A stretch of DNA of 64,000 nt from Boswellia sacra. Its lineage: Eukaryota > Streptophyta > Magnoliopsida > Sapindales > Burseraceae. Position numbers and translations under genes: made by a program. Below, one piece after another: positions 48,801-64,000 of the stretch. Every line of letters begins with the position of its first letter. Position 1 is the stretch's first letter. The stretch is from contig SNVD02012254.1 of NCBI GenBank assembly GCA_013180625.2, forward strand, positions 62,001-126,000, written 5' to 3'. The notes under the pieces are model-generated. The model was not told the DNA's origin and searched no databases. It saw only the letters and a list, made by a program, of their open reading frames with translations.

Positions 48801-49860
48801 TTGGTATAAGAAGTTTGATAGTTTTATGTATAGCAGTGGTTTCTTAAGATGTGAGGCAGATCACTGTTGTTATGTGAAGAAATTTGATGACCCCTATAGT
48901 ATTTTATTGCTTTATATTGATGACATATTGATTGCAGGTGGATGCAAGCCAAAGATTGAAAATCTAAAAAAGGAGTTGTCTAAGCAATTTGCTATGAAGG
49001 ATTTGGGAGCTACCAAAGAAATCCTTGGGATGAGAATTACTGGAGACCATGATGTTTTGAAGCTATCAAAAGAAGAGTATGTGAAAAAGGTGTTGAGCAG
49101 ATTCAACATGGATAATATAAAATTAATGAGTGATCCATTCGCCAATCACTTCAAGTTATTGAAAGTCACTCTCCAACTACAAAGCAAGAGAGAGTTTACA
49201 TAGATAAGATACAGTATGCTTTAACTATTGGCAGTCTTATATATGTCATGGTTTACATGAGACCAGATATTACACATACAATGGGAGTTGTGAGTAGATA
49301 CATGAGTAATCTAGGCAAATAACATTGGAAAATAGTAAAGTCGGTTCTCGAATATCTGAGAGGAACTACAGATTCAGCCTTGTGTTTTAGAAGATCGGAT
49401 ATTGGGTTACAAGGCTTTGTAGATGCTGACATGGCAGGTGATATTGATGGTAGAAAACGTACTACTGAGTATATTTATATTTTGGATGGTACAGCTGTTA
49501 GTGGGGTCTCTAAGCTGCAAAAGATTATTGTTCTTTCCACTACTGAGGCAGAGTATGTTGCCATAACTGAAGTTGCTAAAGAGATAGTTTGGTTGCAGTC
49601 TTTTTTAGAAAAACTAGGTCATAAGCATGGGACGAGTGTATTATACATTAACAGTCATAGTGCTTTTTTCTTAGCAAAGAATACAGTTTATCATGCTAGA
49701 ACAAAGCACATCCAAATTAGCTATTATTTTCATTAGACAAACCTTGAAAGATGGAGTTTTAGCACTTAAGGAGATTCAAGGTAGTCAAAACCTAGCTAAC
49801 ATGTTAACAAATACTGTTACTATTAAGAAACTGAAGCTGTGCACAGCTTCAGTCGAACTT
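45878..49860 (+). pseudogene. Copia-2 gag-pol remnant
   Basis: Gag starts at 45878 (MAGEEGLGPELTRFDG). It hits TAG at 46046-46048 in place of a Gln-type codon. The zinc knuckle near 46590 reads EC, stop, then NCGKMSHFKRNC: the stop replaces an aromatic residue. Integrase pieces lie at about 47160-47800 (HTDVQGP, SDNGGEY). RT lies at 48350-49200 (LLYIDDIL core) and RNase H at 49380-49736 (DADMAGD, STTEAEY). At least a dozen stops and several frameshifts separate the parts. It cannot encode a working element. Confidence 0.92.
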
Positions 49861-49939
49861 CTTTCTTGAGGAATAAGGAGTCAATTTGTTGAAGGAGGCG
49901 TTTTGCTGATGATGGTAAATTTGTCTCCTTGTGGGAGAT

Positions 49940-50486
49940 TGTTAAAGGTATAGCCTAGTTCAAGATGCAAGCAGAAGGGTTAGGGCCGCGGCTCAATATA
50001 GGTTGAGCCATGGCTTCATGGAATCTGAAAATGTGACTTTCAGGCAGAAGGCTTGAGGCCGCGACTCAAGTCAATTGGGGTCGCGACTCAAGTTCGGTTT
50101 TGTGGAAAAGCGTCTTTGTTTACAACATTGGGCCACGGTGCAATAGGCAAGAGTCCGCGGTGCCATCGCTTTTTTTTTCCAAGGATGGTTCTATAATATT
50201 GTAAAACTACATATATTTACATGGGAATTAGGGCTAGCCACCTAGGAGTGCGTGAAAGGGTCTCCTACTGTTAAAAAACACCTGGCGAGAGCTCTTGAGA
50301 GAGTTTGTTATTGATCCTTTGTAATTCTTCTTCCATCATACTGAATTATTCAGCAATGATTGAAGAACAAAACGTTGCCTCACGTTGAGACCAGCCTTTA
50401 TAAATCAATGTGTCTTTGATTTGATTTTTGCACTTTTATTTGCTATTGTTCTCACATTTAGGTGAATTAAGGACACCTTCCCAACA
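49940..50486 (+). repeat. Copia-2 3' LTR
   Basis: 547 bp, starting tgttaaaggtatagcc and ending ccttcccaaca. It contains an extra short copy of ggtcgcgactcaagt absent from the 5' LTR. Confidence 0.92.
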
Positions 50487-50613
50487 TTATCGGCGTAGAA
50501 AATGTATAAAAAAATTTATTTATCGATCAAATACAAGTCCTAAATACATGCCTTGAAAGAAGTACATGGTCAACAAAAATAAAGGTATGATTCTGTACTA
50601 AGAGTCGAACTAA

Positions 50614-54901
<4,288 letters not shown>

Positions 54902-54967
54902 TGCGTCGAGAATCCAAAAGGTTTGCCTAAGTATGGCCGAGATAATACAAACAAGTACTACAAGAGG

Positions 54968-54976
54968 TTTATATAG
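54968..54976 (-). promoter_or_regulatory. Putative TATA box of S5
   Basis: Minus strand CTATATAAA, about 67 bp upstream of the start codon, in the same place as in S4. Confidence 0.7.
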
Positions 54977-57700
54977 ACGAGATCATGAATAATTAATAAC
55001 TCCTTAAGCGTGTTTCGGCTCGAATTCTATAGTTTTTTATTTAATCTTTATGTGAAGTTCCCACATACATGTGTGTATATGTTTATGAGAATAAACAAAT
55101 ATATTTTTTGCTCCGTTCACCAATTGTCCTTTTGAGCAAGCAAGCGCACAAGACGGCTTCATATGCAATATTATATTCCCATAATTATTATATATATGTC
55201 AATTCAATTCCCACCATCTAATAACATATAACTTTCTGGAAAGAAAAATACATGATAATAATAGAGAAGGTGTTCAAGATGATATGCAAATACAACTCGG
55301 TTAATTAATTTTAAGCTGACGATTTGATGTTCAATATTCCCGGTTGAAATGGTAAACAAATTAATTAAATATTATAATTGGAAGACGAAAAGTAACTTTC
55401 CAATGATGCCGATGATTACAGTGATATAAGGAGAAGTCAAGTGAAGACTTGATCAATATTGTCAGATACAATTGGTCTTCCAAGGAGGCTCTCAACTTTG
55501 ACGAATTAAGAATTCCATGTAAATTAGCAATCATTTGTCACATATAATTGGCCTTATTGCAAGTTAAAAATCAGGATAATCCCTTCTCTTTTTAATCACG
55601 TACAAGTAATTATAATTTACAACAGATGAGCCGAATATAAAAATATATAATATTAGAATGCGCTTGATCATTGATATATATAGTTTAAATGTTTTTTAGG
55701 CTGTAGTGTTCTCATTATATACTTTGGACTTATTCATTGAGAATTAACACGTTAAACCAAGTTCCAAGTTTTAGAACTTTCAGATTTTTCAACTTAATTT
55801 GGACAAATTCTATTCTACTGGAAAGAAATATATAATATATATGGTAGAAATTTTCTCAGCTCCGTTATTGAAATAGCTATAAAGAATTTGGGACATTTAT
55901 ATGTACTCTTTTAACAGGTTAAAAAATATTGGCAAAACTTTTGTGTGCTGTCATGCCACATCGATAAAAGTTATTTTAATCAGGATTAATATGATTGTTG
56001 CGAGCTATTATATTGCATGCTAGTATGTAACATACTAGTTTTTATTTATATTTCAATCAAATTATAAGAATAATAATTTTTTTTCTTAATTTTTTTATTT
56101 GCTAGACTGTGCCAATTGAAAGCAATGAGATCGAATAAGATCGAATACATGCACCGTCCTTTTACATGGTCTAGTCTTTATGAATTAGACCTGCGCTTGC
56201 ACTGCATATTTTATTGCAGCTGCCACAGAGCGGAGTATTGCAATTGGGTGTTTTTTTTTAATTTTTTAATTTTTCTATTTTAGTTTTGTTGATAAAAAAT
56301 AATATAATTTGATCACTACTGCTTGATGGTAAAATCATAATCTTCTATAGGTCGATTTGAAGTAACAAAGCTGCAATGATAGACTTTAATGAGATAAGAG
56401 ATATGATCATCAGGGTTTGTGGAGTAGCTTTGATCAAGTATAGTAAGATTAGGTCAATATACCAATCAGCGCTGTATTCAAATTCTTTTGAAATTTTCGC
56501 TTCACACCCTTCTGTACGTAATACTTCGAACTTTAATTTCTTTTAATCATTTTTCTTGATGTAGGAGTCGAAGCCCTTGCAAGAGTAACTCAATTTTTAC
56601 GATTACAACGTGGTATAACAATAAAACTACATATAATTAGCATCTTCAATCCTTTCAACAAAAATTATAAATAATTGTAATGAAATATTCGCACGGTGGG
56701 TTTGAACGTTTCATTGCCCAAGAATGCTTAGAAATGATCTTTGCACAATTAGTCTAGTTCTGAATCAGTAGTTGCTATCATGTTTTTGCTACGTTTAGCC
56801 GGTTATATGATATATCTCATTTGGATATCCCGTAAGATTTTTTTTTTCCCCAAAGTGCTTGAAGTAGATGACTTAGAAACTGCTTCAAAGATTATGATGA
56901 TTTGTTCCCATCTCATCCATGGATTTTGCCAACAAAAGTCCTAACTGTTGTTACCGTCTTTGTTGTCAATTTTTTTTTAATTGGTCCTTTGATTCTAAAG
57001 GAAAATAGAGGTTCAATCAATAATCAAATTTTAAAGTTTGATGTACAGATAACAGTTAGGACTTAATGAAAAACCTGATTAATATAGAGTATTAAAAAAC
57101 CCTTGGCCTGACTTGCATGACTCATCTTCTTGCTTCATCAATTTGGCTTCTTAAGAGTAGAGTAGAGTTAGTATGTGATAGTTTCTCGTGTACAAAATAA
57201 GGGTAATACTACATCCACAACTCATCTATAAACATTTTTTATATAATCTAAGTTGACATAAATAAAATATGTTAAATTGAATAACATAGTAATTTCTCAT
57301 CCATTAATATCTTGTCAATTCAAGTTATATAAAATCTTCATGGTAAATGAGTTGTAGTTATAGCAGTATTCGCAAAATAAACTATTTGTGTGGATGCAAA
57401 AGTCTTCAGTTTGTGTGTATATAACGTTTGAAAGTTAACGCAAGTTAAATTACAATCTAATGTAACAACTGATAAGATATTATCATATGAAGTTATATTA
57501 CTATATAAATACATTAATAATATATAAATATATAAATTCTCTGCGTCACTAATTAGGAATTATCCGAACTAAATTATTTAATATTAATTCTTGTAAGCCA
57601 AACAGATATTCTTTTAAACCAAGAAAAAATAGTAAATATTTAAAGGTACCGAATTTCCCTGGTTAAATCCCACATTGAAAGCCGTTTTAAATGCTTTTCC
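54977..57700. other. Intergenic between S5 and the Rab gene
   Basis: Up to 56609 it is the copy of the S4 upstream region. From 56610 it is unique AT-rich sequence and probably the Rab upstream region. The stretch 57710-57850 is C/T-rich (ctctctctct), as in many plant 5' leaders. No further gene is seen. Confidence 0.6.
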
Positions 57701-58063
57701 TTCGGTTAATCTGTTTTCTCTCTGGGGCTATGGAAACCATGCTCTCTCTCTCTTCTTTCTTCACCTGAACCTCTTTCTCTTTGCACGATTTTCAATTTAA
57801 CAAAGCTTCTGGATTCTGTTTTTCAATCATTTCATGGTTAGTTTCGTTTTCTAACTTTGTCTTTCCATGTTTGTTTCTGAGGGAAAATTAATATAAAAAA
57901 TAAAAGTAAAACCTGAAAAGATAGTAGAGCATGCGTGCACGTGTAAACACTTGTTGGCATTGTGTGTTTGATGTCTGTTTCTTCATTTTTGTGATTGCTA
58001 ATCATGGCCATTGTGATTGGATCTAATAGGTTTAGGTGTGTGTTGTAAATCTAAGAGAGAAAA

Positions 58064-59538
58064 ATGGCTTACAAGGTTGATCACGAGTACGATTATCTCT
58101 TCAAGATTGTATTGATTGGAGATTCTGGTGTGGGAAAATCCAACATTCTCTCCAGGTTTACACGAAATGAGTTCTGCCTGGAGTCTAAGTCCACCATTGG
58201 TGTTGAATTTGCTACAAGGACTCTTCAAGTTAGTTTTTCGATACCTCGATTCTTATTTTTAGTAATTCTGTTATTTACTTGTAGCATCATTTCTATGTTA
58301 TATATTTCCTTGAGTTGATTTTATGTGGGTTTAATTAATTTCTTCATAAGTGAAACTTGTAATTTAAATCTCATTTTAGAGGAAAGATCCATCCCTGATG
58401 TATATGGAATTGAATCTTCTAGATAAGTTTTTCTAGCATCCCTGATGTAATTTCTTTGTGTTTGCAGTAAATGGGGTATATGTACATGTTTAGGACTTTT
58501 CTTAATTGGTGACTGTTTTATTGGAACGTTGTTCGTAATACTTGCACATAATTCATGCAAGGCATCATTTTGAAACTTATAAGTGATGTGTGGATAAACG
58601 TGGCGATGAATTTGATTTGTTGTCTCATCGAAAGCACTGGAAAACTAGGGATTAATACATTGAGTGAATTCAAGTCCGGAACAAAAGCGTTTTGCTCCTT
58701 TATAGTCTTGATTGACTGATAACTGGGACATAAAACAAGACCTTAATAGGGGGACGAAAAAAAAAAGTATTTATTTTTGTACTCTTTTGAATTAGCTGAA
58801 TCCTACGAGTTGGCTTAAAAAACAAAGTAAGCTTTTGGTGCCAAGCATTGTCAGAGTACTCAGTTTGCCCCAACTTCCAGATTAAAATTTGGTGCAAAAA
58901 CTAGGGTGATAAAATACACAGAGCAATGGCCATCCTAGGGTGTCTTTTGTTCTGAAACTCAAGGATTTCAATTTATATCTCCGGTCAGTATAATTTCGAA
59001 GCATTAGAAAAATCCTTTTTGCTGATTAAGCTTGTCTATGAGGATGCAGGTAGAAGGAAAGACAGTAAAGGCACAGATATGGGACACAGCTGGGCAAGAG
59101 AGGTACAGAGCAATCACTAGTGCTTACTACAGGGGTGCTGTTGGTGCGCTTTTAGTTTATGACATAACCAAGAGGCAAACATTTGACAATGTCCAAAGGT
59201 GGCTTCGTGAACTGAGGGACCATGCAGACTCCAATATTGTTATTATGATGGCTGGAAACAAGTCTGACCTGAATCATCTGAGAGCAGTCCCAGCAGAAGA
59301 TGCTCAACACTTGGCCGAGAAAGAAGGTCTCTCATTCCTCGAGACTTCAGCATTAGAAGCTTTGAATGTTGAGAAGGCATTCCAGACAATTTTGTTGGAT
59401 ATCTACCACATTATTAGCAAGAAGGCACTCGCAGCACAGGAAGCAGCTTCCTCAACCGGACTTCCTCAAGGCACTACCATTAATGTTGCAAATCTATCAG
59501 GTAATATGAACAGGAAAGCTTGTTGTTCCAATCAGTAA
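58064..59538 (+). CDS. RabA1-type (Rab11) small GTPase
   Basis: Two exons, 58064-58228 and 59050-59538, joined at LQ|VEGKT, give 217 aa, the normal length for the family. G1 is GDSGVGKS (residues 19-26), the switch I Thr lies in KSTIGVEF, G3 is WDTAGQE, G4 is NKSD and G5 is ETSAL. The C terminus CCSNQ carries the double Cys for geranylgeranylation. The effector region [12 protein letters not shown] is typical of plant RabA (Rab11) proteins. These act at the trans-Golgi/early endosome and in secretion to the plasma membrane or cell plate. The single intron position is the usual one for plant RabA genes. The subgroup is probably RABA1, but the exact orthologue is not fixed. There is no functional link to the protease cluster beyond adjacency. 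Confidence 0.96.
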
Positions 59539-61677
59539 GATACAAGGCACTCTTCGACAAGAGCAGGAGAACCTAAGACAATTTTCTTTCATCTGGACAT
59601 TCGTGAAGAAATTTTGTCACATACATATATTAAGGGCCTTGTGGAAATCAGGTTTCTAGTTCATGAATACCTTGGTTTAACATGAATCAAAGGGTTTAAT
59701 ATACCTATCATTTGATTTCGCACTAACGTGCTAAGGGATGTAGTTGGAAAATTATTGTCCATCAGCATTTGTGGACGGAATGCAAGGATGAATTAGACAT
59801 TGTAGGCAAGCAGAGTTATTTATTGTCAGTTTCTCAATTTATCTTGTTTTGACCATTTTTATCTTTTGAGACTGAAAGCTGATACCTTCTAAATCTAGAT
59901 CAAAGATTTCCTTGTTTCGAGTTGAATTCTATGGTAGACCTGTCTTTTAATTGGTGGTAGTCTATATGATTTTAAAAATCCTGTAATGGAATTCTCCAGC
60001 CACTTTGGCTTTTTTTTAATTTTTCTGACCAGAAAGAGACAAGTTTGTCCAATACAATAAGATTCTTTTGAATAGTCAATGATAAGAACTATTCATATAA
60101 TTTATAAGAATACGAAGTGAAGTCTTAAGATTTTTGGAATCTGTTTTATGCTAATTGTTAAATGTTTATCTGCAACCAGAATGGCGGAGCTTTTCTGTGA
60201 AAGCTTGTTCTCAACGTTTATAACGTGGTGACTTTAAACTGAAAAGAATGGCATATCTGTTCGCAAAGTTTATTCCTGTACTTATATTTGCTTTTACTTG
60301 ATGGCTTTCATATTCATTGCAAGGAACTAAATTCACAGGATGGCAATTTAAATAATCATTTGACAAACAAGGTCATTATATGTGGGACCCTTTCTTTCAT
60401 TTTCTTTTCCAGTGTTGGCTTTCAAAATTTGCTCCATTTCATTTCACAATCATTAATGCAAGACTACAGGATCTCTGCTTCTGAACCATTTGACATATGA
60501 GTAAAGCTATGTGGCATATCCTTTAAATGAATGTGTATAAAGTTGACAGAAGTTTTTAACACTTTGTCATACTATCGAAATGAAAACAACTGTAACGATT
60601 AAGTATAAATTACTGTTGCCGGCCATGGGGTGTTGACACCTGTCTCAGTTGAAATGAAAACAATGGATGTACATAACTCACCACTGCTTTATTGTTCTTT
60701 TCATCATTTCACTCAAAAGTCTCAAACGCATTAATTCATCAGTCATTGATCTGTTTCCACTATAGGGGGTCCAGCAAGGATAAATTTTGATTGTAAGTAT
60801 ATATATGATTAAGAGATAAAGGGTCACTGTCTCAACTCTCTCCATATACAATTCCTTTCCAAGGAAAAGAAAAAATAAGAAATAAAAACTTTATAAAAGC
60901 CAAATTAGGAGTCAAAGGACATTCAACTTATTCACTTCGATGAGATTTATTCTAAAGATTAAAGAGAGGTAATTCCGCATTCGATTGTCATTAACACAGG
61001 AATATTACAGCCGAGCCAGTATTATATTAAGGCATCAAATTAGTGGCATCCATAAAGAAATCACATTGATTCGGCCTATCACGCCCTTTTAGCGATTCTC
61101 CAATTAAGTAAACATGGAAGCCAGATTCTTTATGCTCCTGAAAGGTCTGCTTTTTTACTACTTCGAATTTATGCTTTACCAAAAAGAATTTATAGTCTAA
61201 AAGAACAGCATAAATCAATCTTAAAGAAAAATTCTTCATTATTTTGGATGCTTTATGATTAGAATTGACTGGTGTTGAGTGGATGATAATGGGTTAGCCA
61301 TGGTTTCTGAAAAGAAAACTAACTTAGAACTCTGTTAGTTTTGAATTATTCGTTTGCTCAAGATTAACGAGGAAAATACTGAGAGGAAGAATCCGATGAA
61401 CTTTTTATTTTCTTTTAATATATCAGTATTTGAACATTAATACAAGGACAAGATTCTCATTTTTCACGTGCAGGTTTCAGTTATTGATGATTAGCAGATC
61501 TCACCAGCACAAATTTGATCATATATCCCTGGAAATAGTTGATATTAGAAATAGAGCTGTAGCAAGAGAAGGACACCCAATAAGGTTGCAAAGCAGGGTC
61601 ATGCTGGCATTGCACCAAAATACCACAAATTCATCCTGTAATGCTCAAATAATTTGCTGATGAGAAAATAATGGATT
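59539..61677. other. Rab 3' region and intergenic
   Basis: 3' flank of the Rab gene, then AT-rich sequence with no coding signal. Short frames at 60288, 61027 and 61430 have no recognisable motifs. Confidence 0.55.
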
Positions 61678-62717
61678 TGTTCGGGTTTGTGTCTCGTTTC
61701 CTACTTCAAGTGACTTCTACAAGCAATAGGAAAAACATATAAGGAATATAAAATTAGAGTTGTTAAATAAATAGGAGTCTTGCTTCTATTAGGAATACAA
61801 AATCCCTACATAGATCTATAAATATAAGAGTTGAGAATCAATTCTAGCCATCCCTACATAGATCTATAAATATAAGAATTGAGAATCAATTCTAGATATG
61901 AGAGAGTGATTAGACATAAAGTAAACACCTTTGTGGGGATGTGTGAAAGGTTGTAAAAGAGATGGATAAGCAACACTGAGTAAGCAAGTGAAATGGGAAA
62001 TAGTTTCAGGACTCTAGTATTGAGTAGAATACTAAGTTTGGTGTGTGTTATTTCTTGTACTCTTATATATTTATGATATAGTAAATTTATCTCCTCAGCT
62101 GTAGATGTAGGTAATTGATATCAGACCATATTAAATATCGTATTTCTTTGTGTGTGTAATTTAGTTTTTCACTAATTATTAATGTTGATGTTAAATATAT
62201 TTCCACATAATTTCTACAATTGATATCAGAGCTCCATGTTGCGAACTAAGAGAAGAAGATTTTTTGAGATTGAGTATACACAAAATAAATGGACTACAAG
62301 GGTTTCAAGTTATAGGTAGAGTGATTCTCAAGTAATAATTTTTTTTTAAGTTTTCATGATTGCACTATTGAATAGATGCAATAATAGTGAATGTAGTTTT
62401 CATCATGTTTCTCGCTTAGATGGAATATTCGTCAAGATGGAGATTTTTAGGATTTGTGGCTCGTTTACTAATTCAAGTTAACTTCTACAAGCAATAGGAA
62501 AAGTAAATAAGGAAAAGGAAATTGGAGTTGTTAAATAAATAAGAGTCATACTTATATCCCTACATAGACCTATAAATAGGAGACATAAAGGAAAACACCC
62601 TTAAAGCTCTATAGTATTTGTGCACGCTAAATATGGTGTCTCTTAGTGTGTGTGTCATTTAGTTTTTCACTAATTATCAATCTTAACATTAAATATATTT
62701 CTGCATAATTTCTTACA
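61678..62717 (+). mobile_element. TRIM-like LTR element
   Basis: The 5' LTR is about 61678-62218 (starting tgttcgggtttgtg, ending atttctaca). It is followed at once by a primer-binding-like site tgatatcagagc (62221-62232). The internal part is only about 226 bp and non-coding. A purine-rich word (agatggagat) precedes the 3' LTR, about 62445-62717, which lacks the middle part of the 5' LTR. Shared words include acttctacaagcaatagga and gttgttaaataaata. In the 5' LTR a 48-bp block (61802-61849) is repeated in tandem (61850-61897). No clear target duplication was found. Confidence 0.7.
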
Positions 62718-63587
62718 ATTTATACTCATGAAACTACTTGTCCAGACTTATATACCCATGATCCTTCACATAGATAGCTGATGTGGGGCTTTGGTCATAC
62801 ATCCAATAATATTAAACATAATTGCAAATGGTTAAATTAACTAGTTGAACACAGCCAGAGTCTATAGCAAGACGAAAATTAGAATTCATCTACCTTAAAC
62901 TACAGTTGGACACAATAGTTTTCTTGCACGCCTTGTTAGAACAAATCATGATGGGCTTCGAGTTTTTATCTAAAGTTAAGAACCTTCTTGTCTAATAAAA
63001 ATCACAAGTCACGAACTTTGAATTTCAGCCACTAGCACCAGCAAAAAAGATATAAAGTGCAATAAAAAGCAGTCAAAAGCCGGAAATCCTTTTCGTTTCT
63101 GCATAATATATAATTAGACATAATTAGGTATTTCTACCTGATCTCTACAAACTAGTACAAAAATGATATAAGAATTTTAACTTTTTTGACATTTTTAACA
63201 TAGGAAGTTAGGATTAATTAATAAAGTATAAGAATCAAGTACAAATGTAATATATATTACTATTGCCAAGTATTTCTCAAAAATAATATCCAGTGGACTA
63301 TAAGAATCAAGTGCATATTTGCATCTCTCTTTATGAGTATTCAAGAAAATGGCAAACCTTTTGACCTTTTGGCATTGCTGATAAAAGCTAAATACTGCAA
63401 CATGGTTGAGCATATTGACATCTAGGCCTAACAACCACATCTATCTAGGTGGTTGCAAAGTGGCAGATAAGTTTTTTAACCAATATTTATGTATAATCTG
63501 TGCTTTTGTAACTTCTCTTTCACCTAACATAATGGAGAACATAAACAGCTATACCCCAGCACCCATAGGCAAATAGAATCCTCTTAC
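62718..63587. other. Intergenic, upstream of the transporter gene
   Basis: No gene is seen. It probably contains the promoter of the gene starting at 63723. Confidence 0.5.
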
Positions 63588-63595
63588 TATAAAAG
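63588..63595 (+). promoter_or_regulatory. Putative TATA box of the NRT1/PTR gene
   Basis: The word ctataaaag lies about 130 bp upstream of the start codon, followed by a C/A-rich leader (ccaccacccacacccac). Confidence 0.6.
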
Positions 63596-63722
63596 CACTT
63601 CAAGACTGCCCACCACCCACACCCACAAATTCGCTCTTGTTCTATAGAGCCGTTCTCATTGAATACTTTCTAGGTTCTTGTATTTTGAGTTTGTTTAGTT
63701 AAAATATCTCTCATCAGCAAAT

Positions 63723-63864
63723 ATGGAGCAAGAAATGGAGAAGATAGATGAAGCTAAAGAAAGTGATGAAGAGAAATGGGTTCATGATTCATCTTTGGAT
63801 CATAAAGGAAATGTTCCAAACCGAGCTTCAACCGGCGTATGGAAAGCATCTCTCTTCATCATCA
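63723..63864 (+). CDS. NRT1/PTR-family (NPF) transporter, first exon only
   Basis: Exon 1 starts MEQEMEKIDEAKESDEEKW and contains HDSSLDHKGN, RASTGVWKASLFII, the usual N terminus of plant nitrate/peptide (POT/NPF) transporters just before the first membrane helix. A GT donor follows (ATCA|GTAAG) at 63865. The rest (63865-64000) is intron, and the remaining exons lie beyond the window. The subfamily cannot be fixed from 47 residues; the RASTGVWKA motif suggests NPF5-like members. The substrate is unknown. Confidence 0.8.
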
Positions 63865-64000
63865 GTAAGATTTTATATATATCGTCTGCTGTACTAGGTG
63901 TCAATAATTTTTTTTTTTTATTTCAAAAATATGTTCTCTGATTTTTAACTTCTTGCTTGAGCATTTACTTTGAGTGATTGATAATCACTTGGTCATGATA

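Larger units (their letters stand above)
45321..50486 (+). mobile_element. Copia-2, decayed full-length Ty1/copia retrotransposon
   Basis: 5166 bp with LTRs at 45321-45843 and 49940-50486, and a 5-bp target duplication TTATC (45316-45320 and 50487-50491). The uninterrupted paralogous sequence is near 36140. A primer-binding-like site (tagtatcagaacc, about 45846) follows the 5' LTR, and a purine tract (gtgggagat) precedes the 3' LTR. Gag and Pol are recognisable but broken many times. It belongs to a different Copia lineage from Copia-1, judged by LTR sequence and gag. Confidence 0.95.

Overview
The window is plant nuclear DNA, almost certainly from a woody or herbaceous eudicot. Evidence: many-exon genes with GT-AG (and some GC-AG) introns, an AT-rich background, Copia-type retrotransposons primed by initiator Met-tRNA, hAT-like and TRIM elements, a RabA/Rab11 GTPase and an NRT1/PTR-type transporter start. 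I do not name a species from sequence alone.

The core (about 2.3-56.6 kb) is a cluster of cucumisin-type (S8A) subtilisin-like serine proteases, all on the minus strand. Four are complete ten-exon genes: S2 (25534-29400), S3 (30809-35132), S4 (36287-40451) and S5 (50614-54901). Each keeps a signal peptide, an I9 prodomain, the Asp/His/Asn/Ser catalytic set, a PA-type insertion and a C-terminal Fn3-like domain. Broken relatives are S1-psi (2277-11990, split by a Copia element), a 3' fragment at 18885-19470, an exon 5/4 fragment at 14801-15305, and an orphan first exon at 44134-44232.

Two features stand out. First, a small secreted stand-alone I9 (subtilase propeptide-like) protein gene lies at 13164-14038. 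It has the same intron positions and phases as the prodomain half of the proteases. A second copy at 24146-24996 has lost two splice sites. Second, a subtilase exon is duplicated head-to-head at 14485-15219, giving an imperfect hairpin with arms of about 310 bp; one arm shares a 28-nt exact match with the S3 coding strand. Together these are a protease family, a linked candidate inhibitor and a candidate small-RNA hairpin in one locus.

The S4 and S5 halves are an approximately 8-kb tandem duplication (34361-42389 and 43025-56609). Its left breakpoint falls in intron 1 of S3, which explains the orphan exon 1. A 451-bp foldback element and a 5.2-kb Copia element inserted only into the second copy, each with a 5-bp target duplication.

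Mobile DNA fills most of the rest: a probable LTR piece (1-2276), Copia-1 (2536-7968), a TIR-element piece (15304 onwards), a GGGC-ended element with internal tandem repeats (17355-18620), two hAT-like elements (20352-21192; 21413-23712, the latter containing another TIR element), and two TRIM-like elements (42389-42765; 61678-62717). The right end is ordinary: a RabA1-type small GTPase (58064-59538, +) and the first exon of an NRT1/PTR-family transporter (63723, +) that runs off the window.
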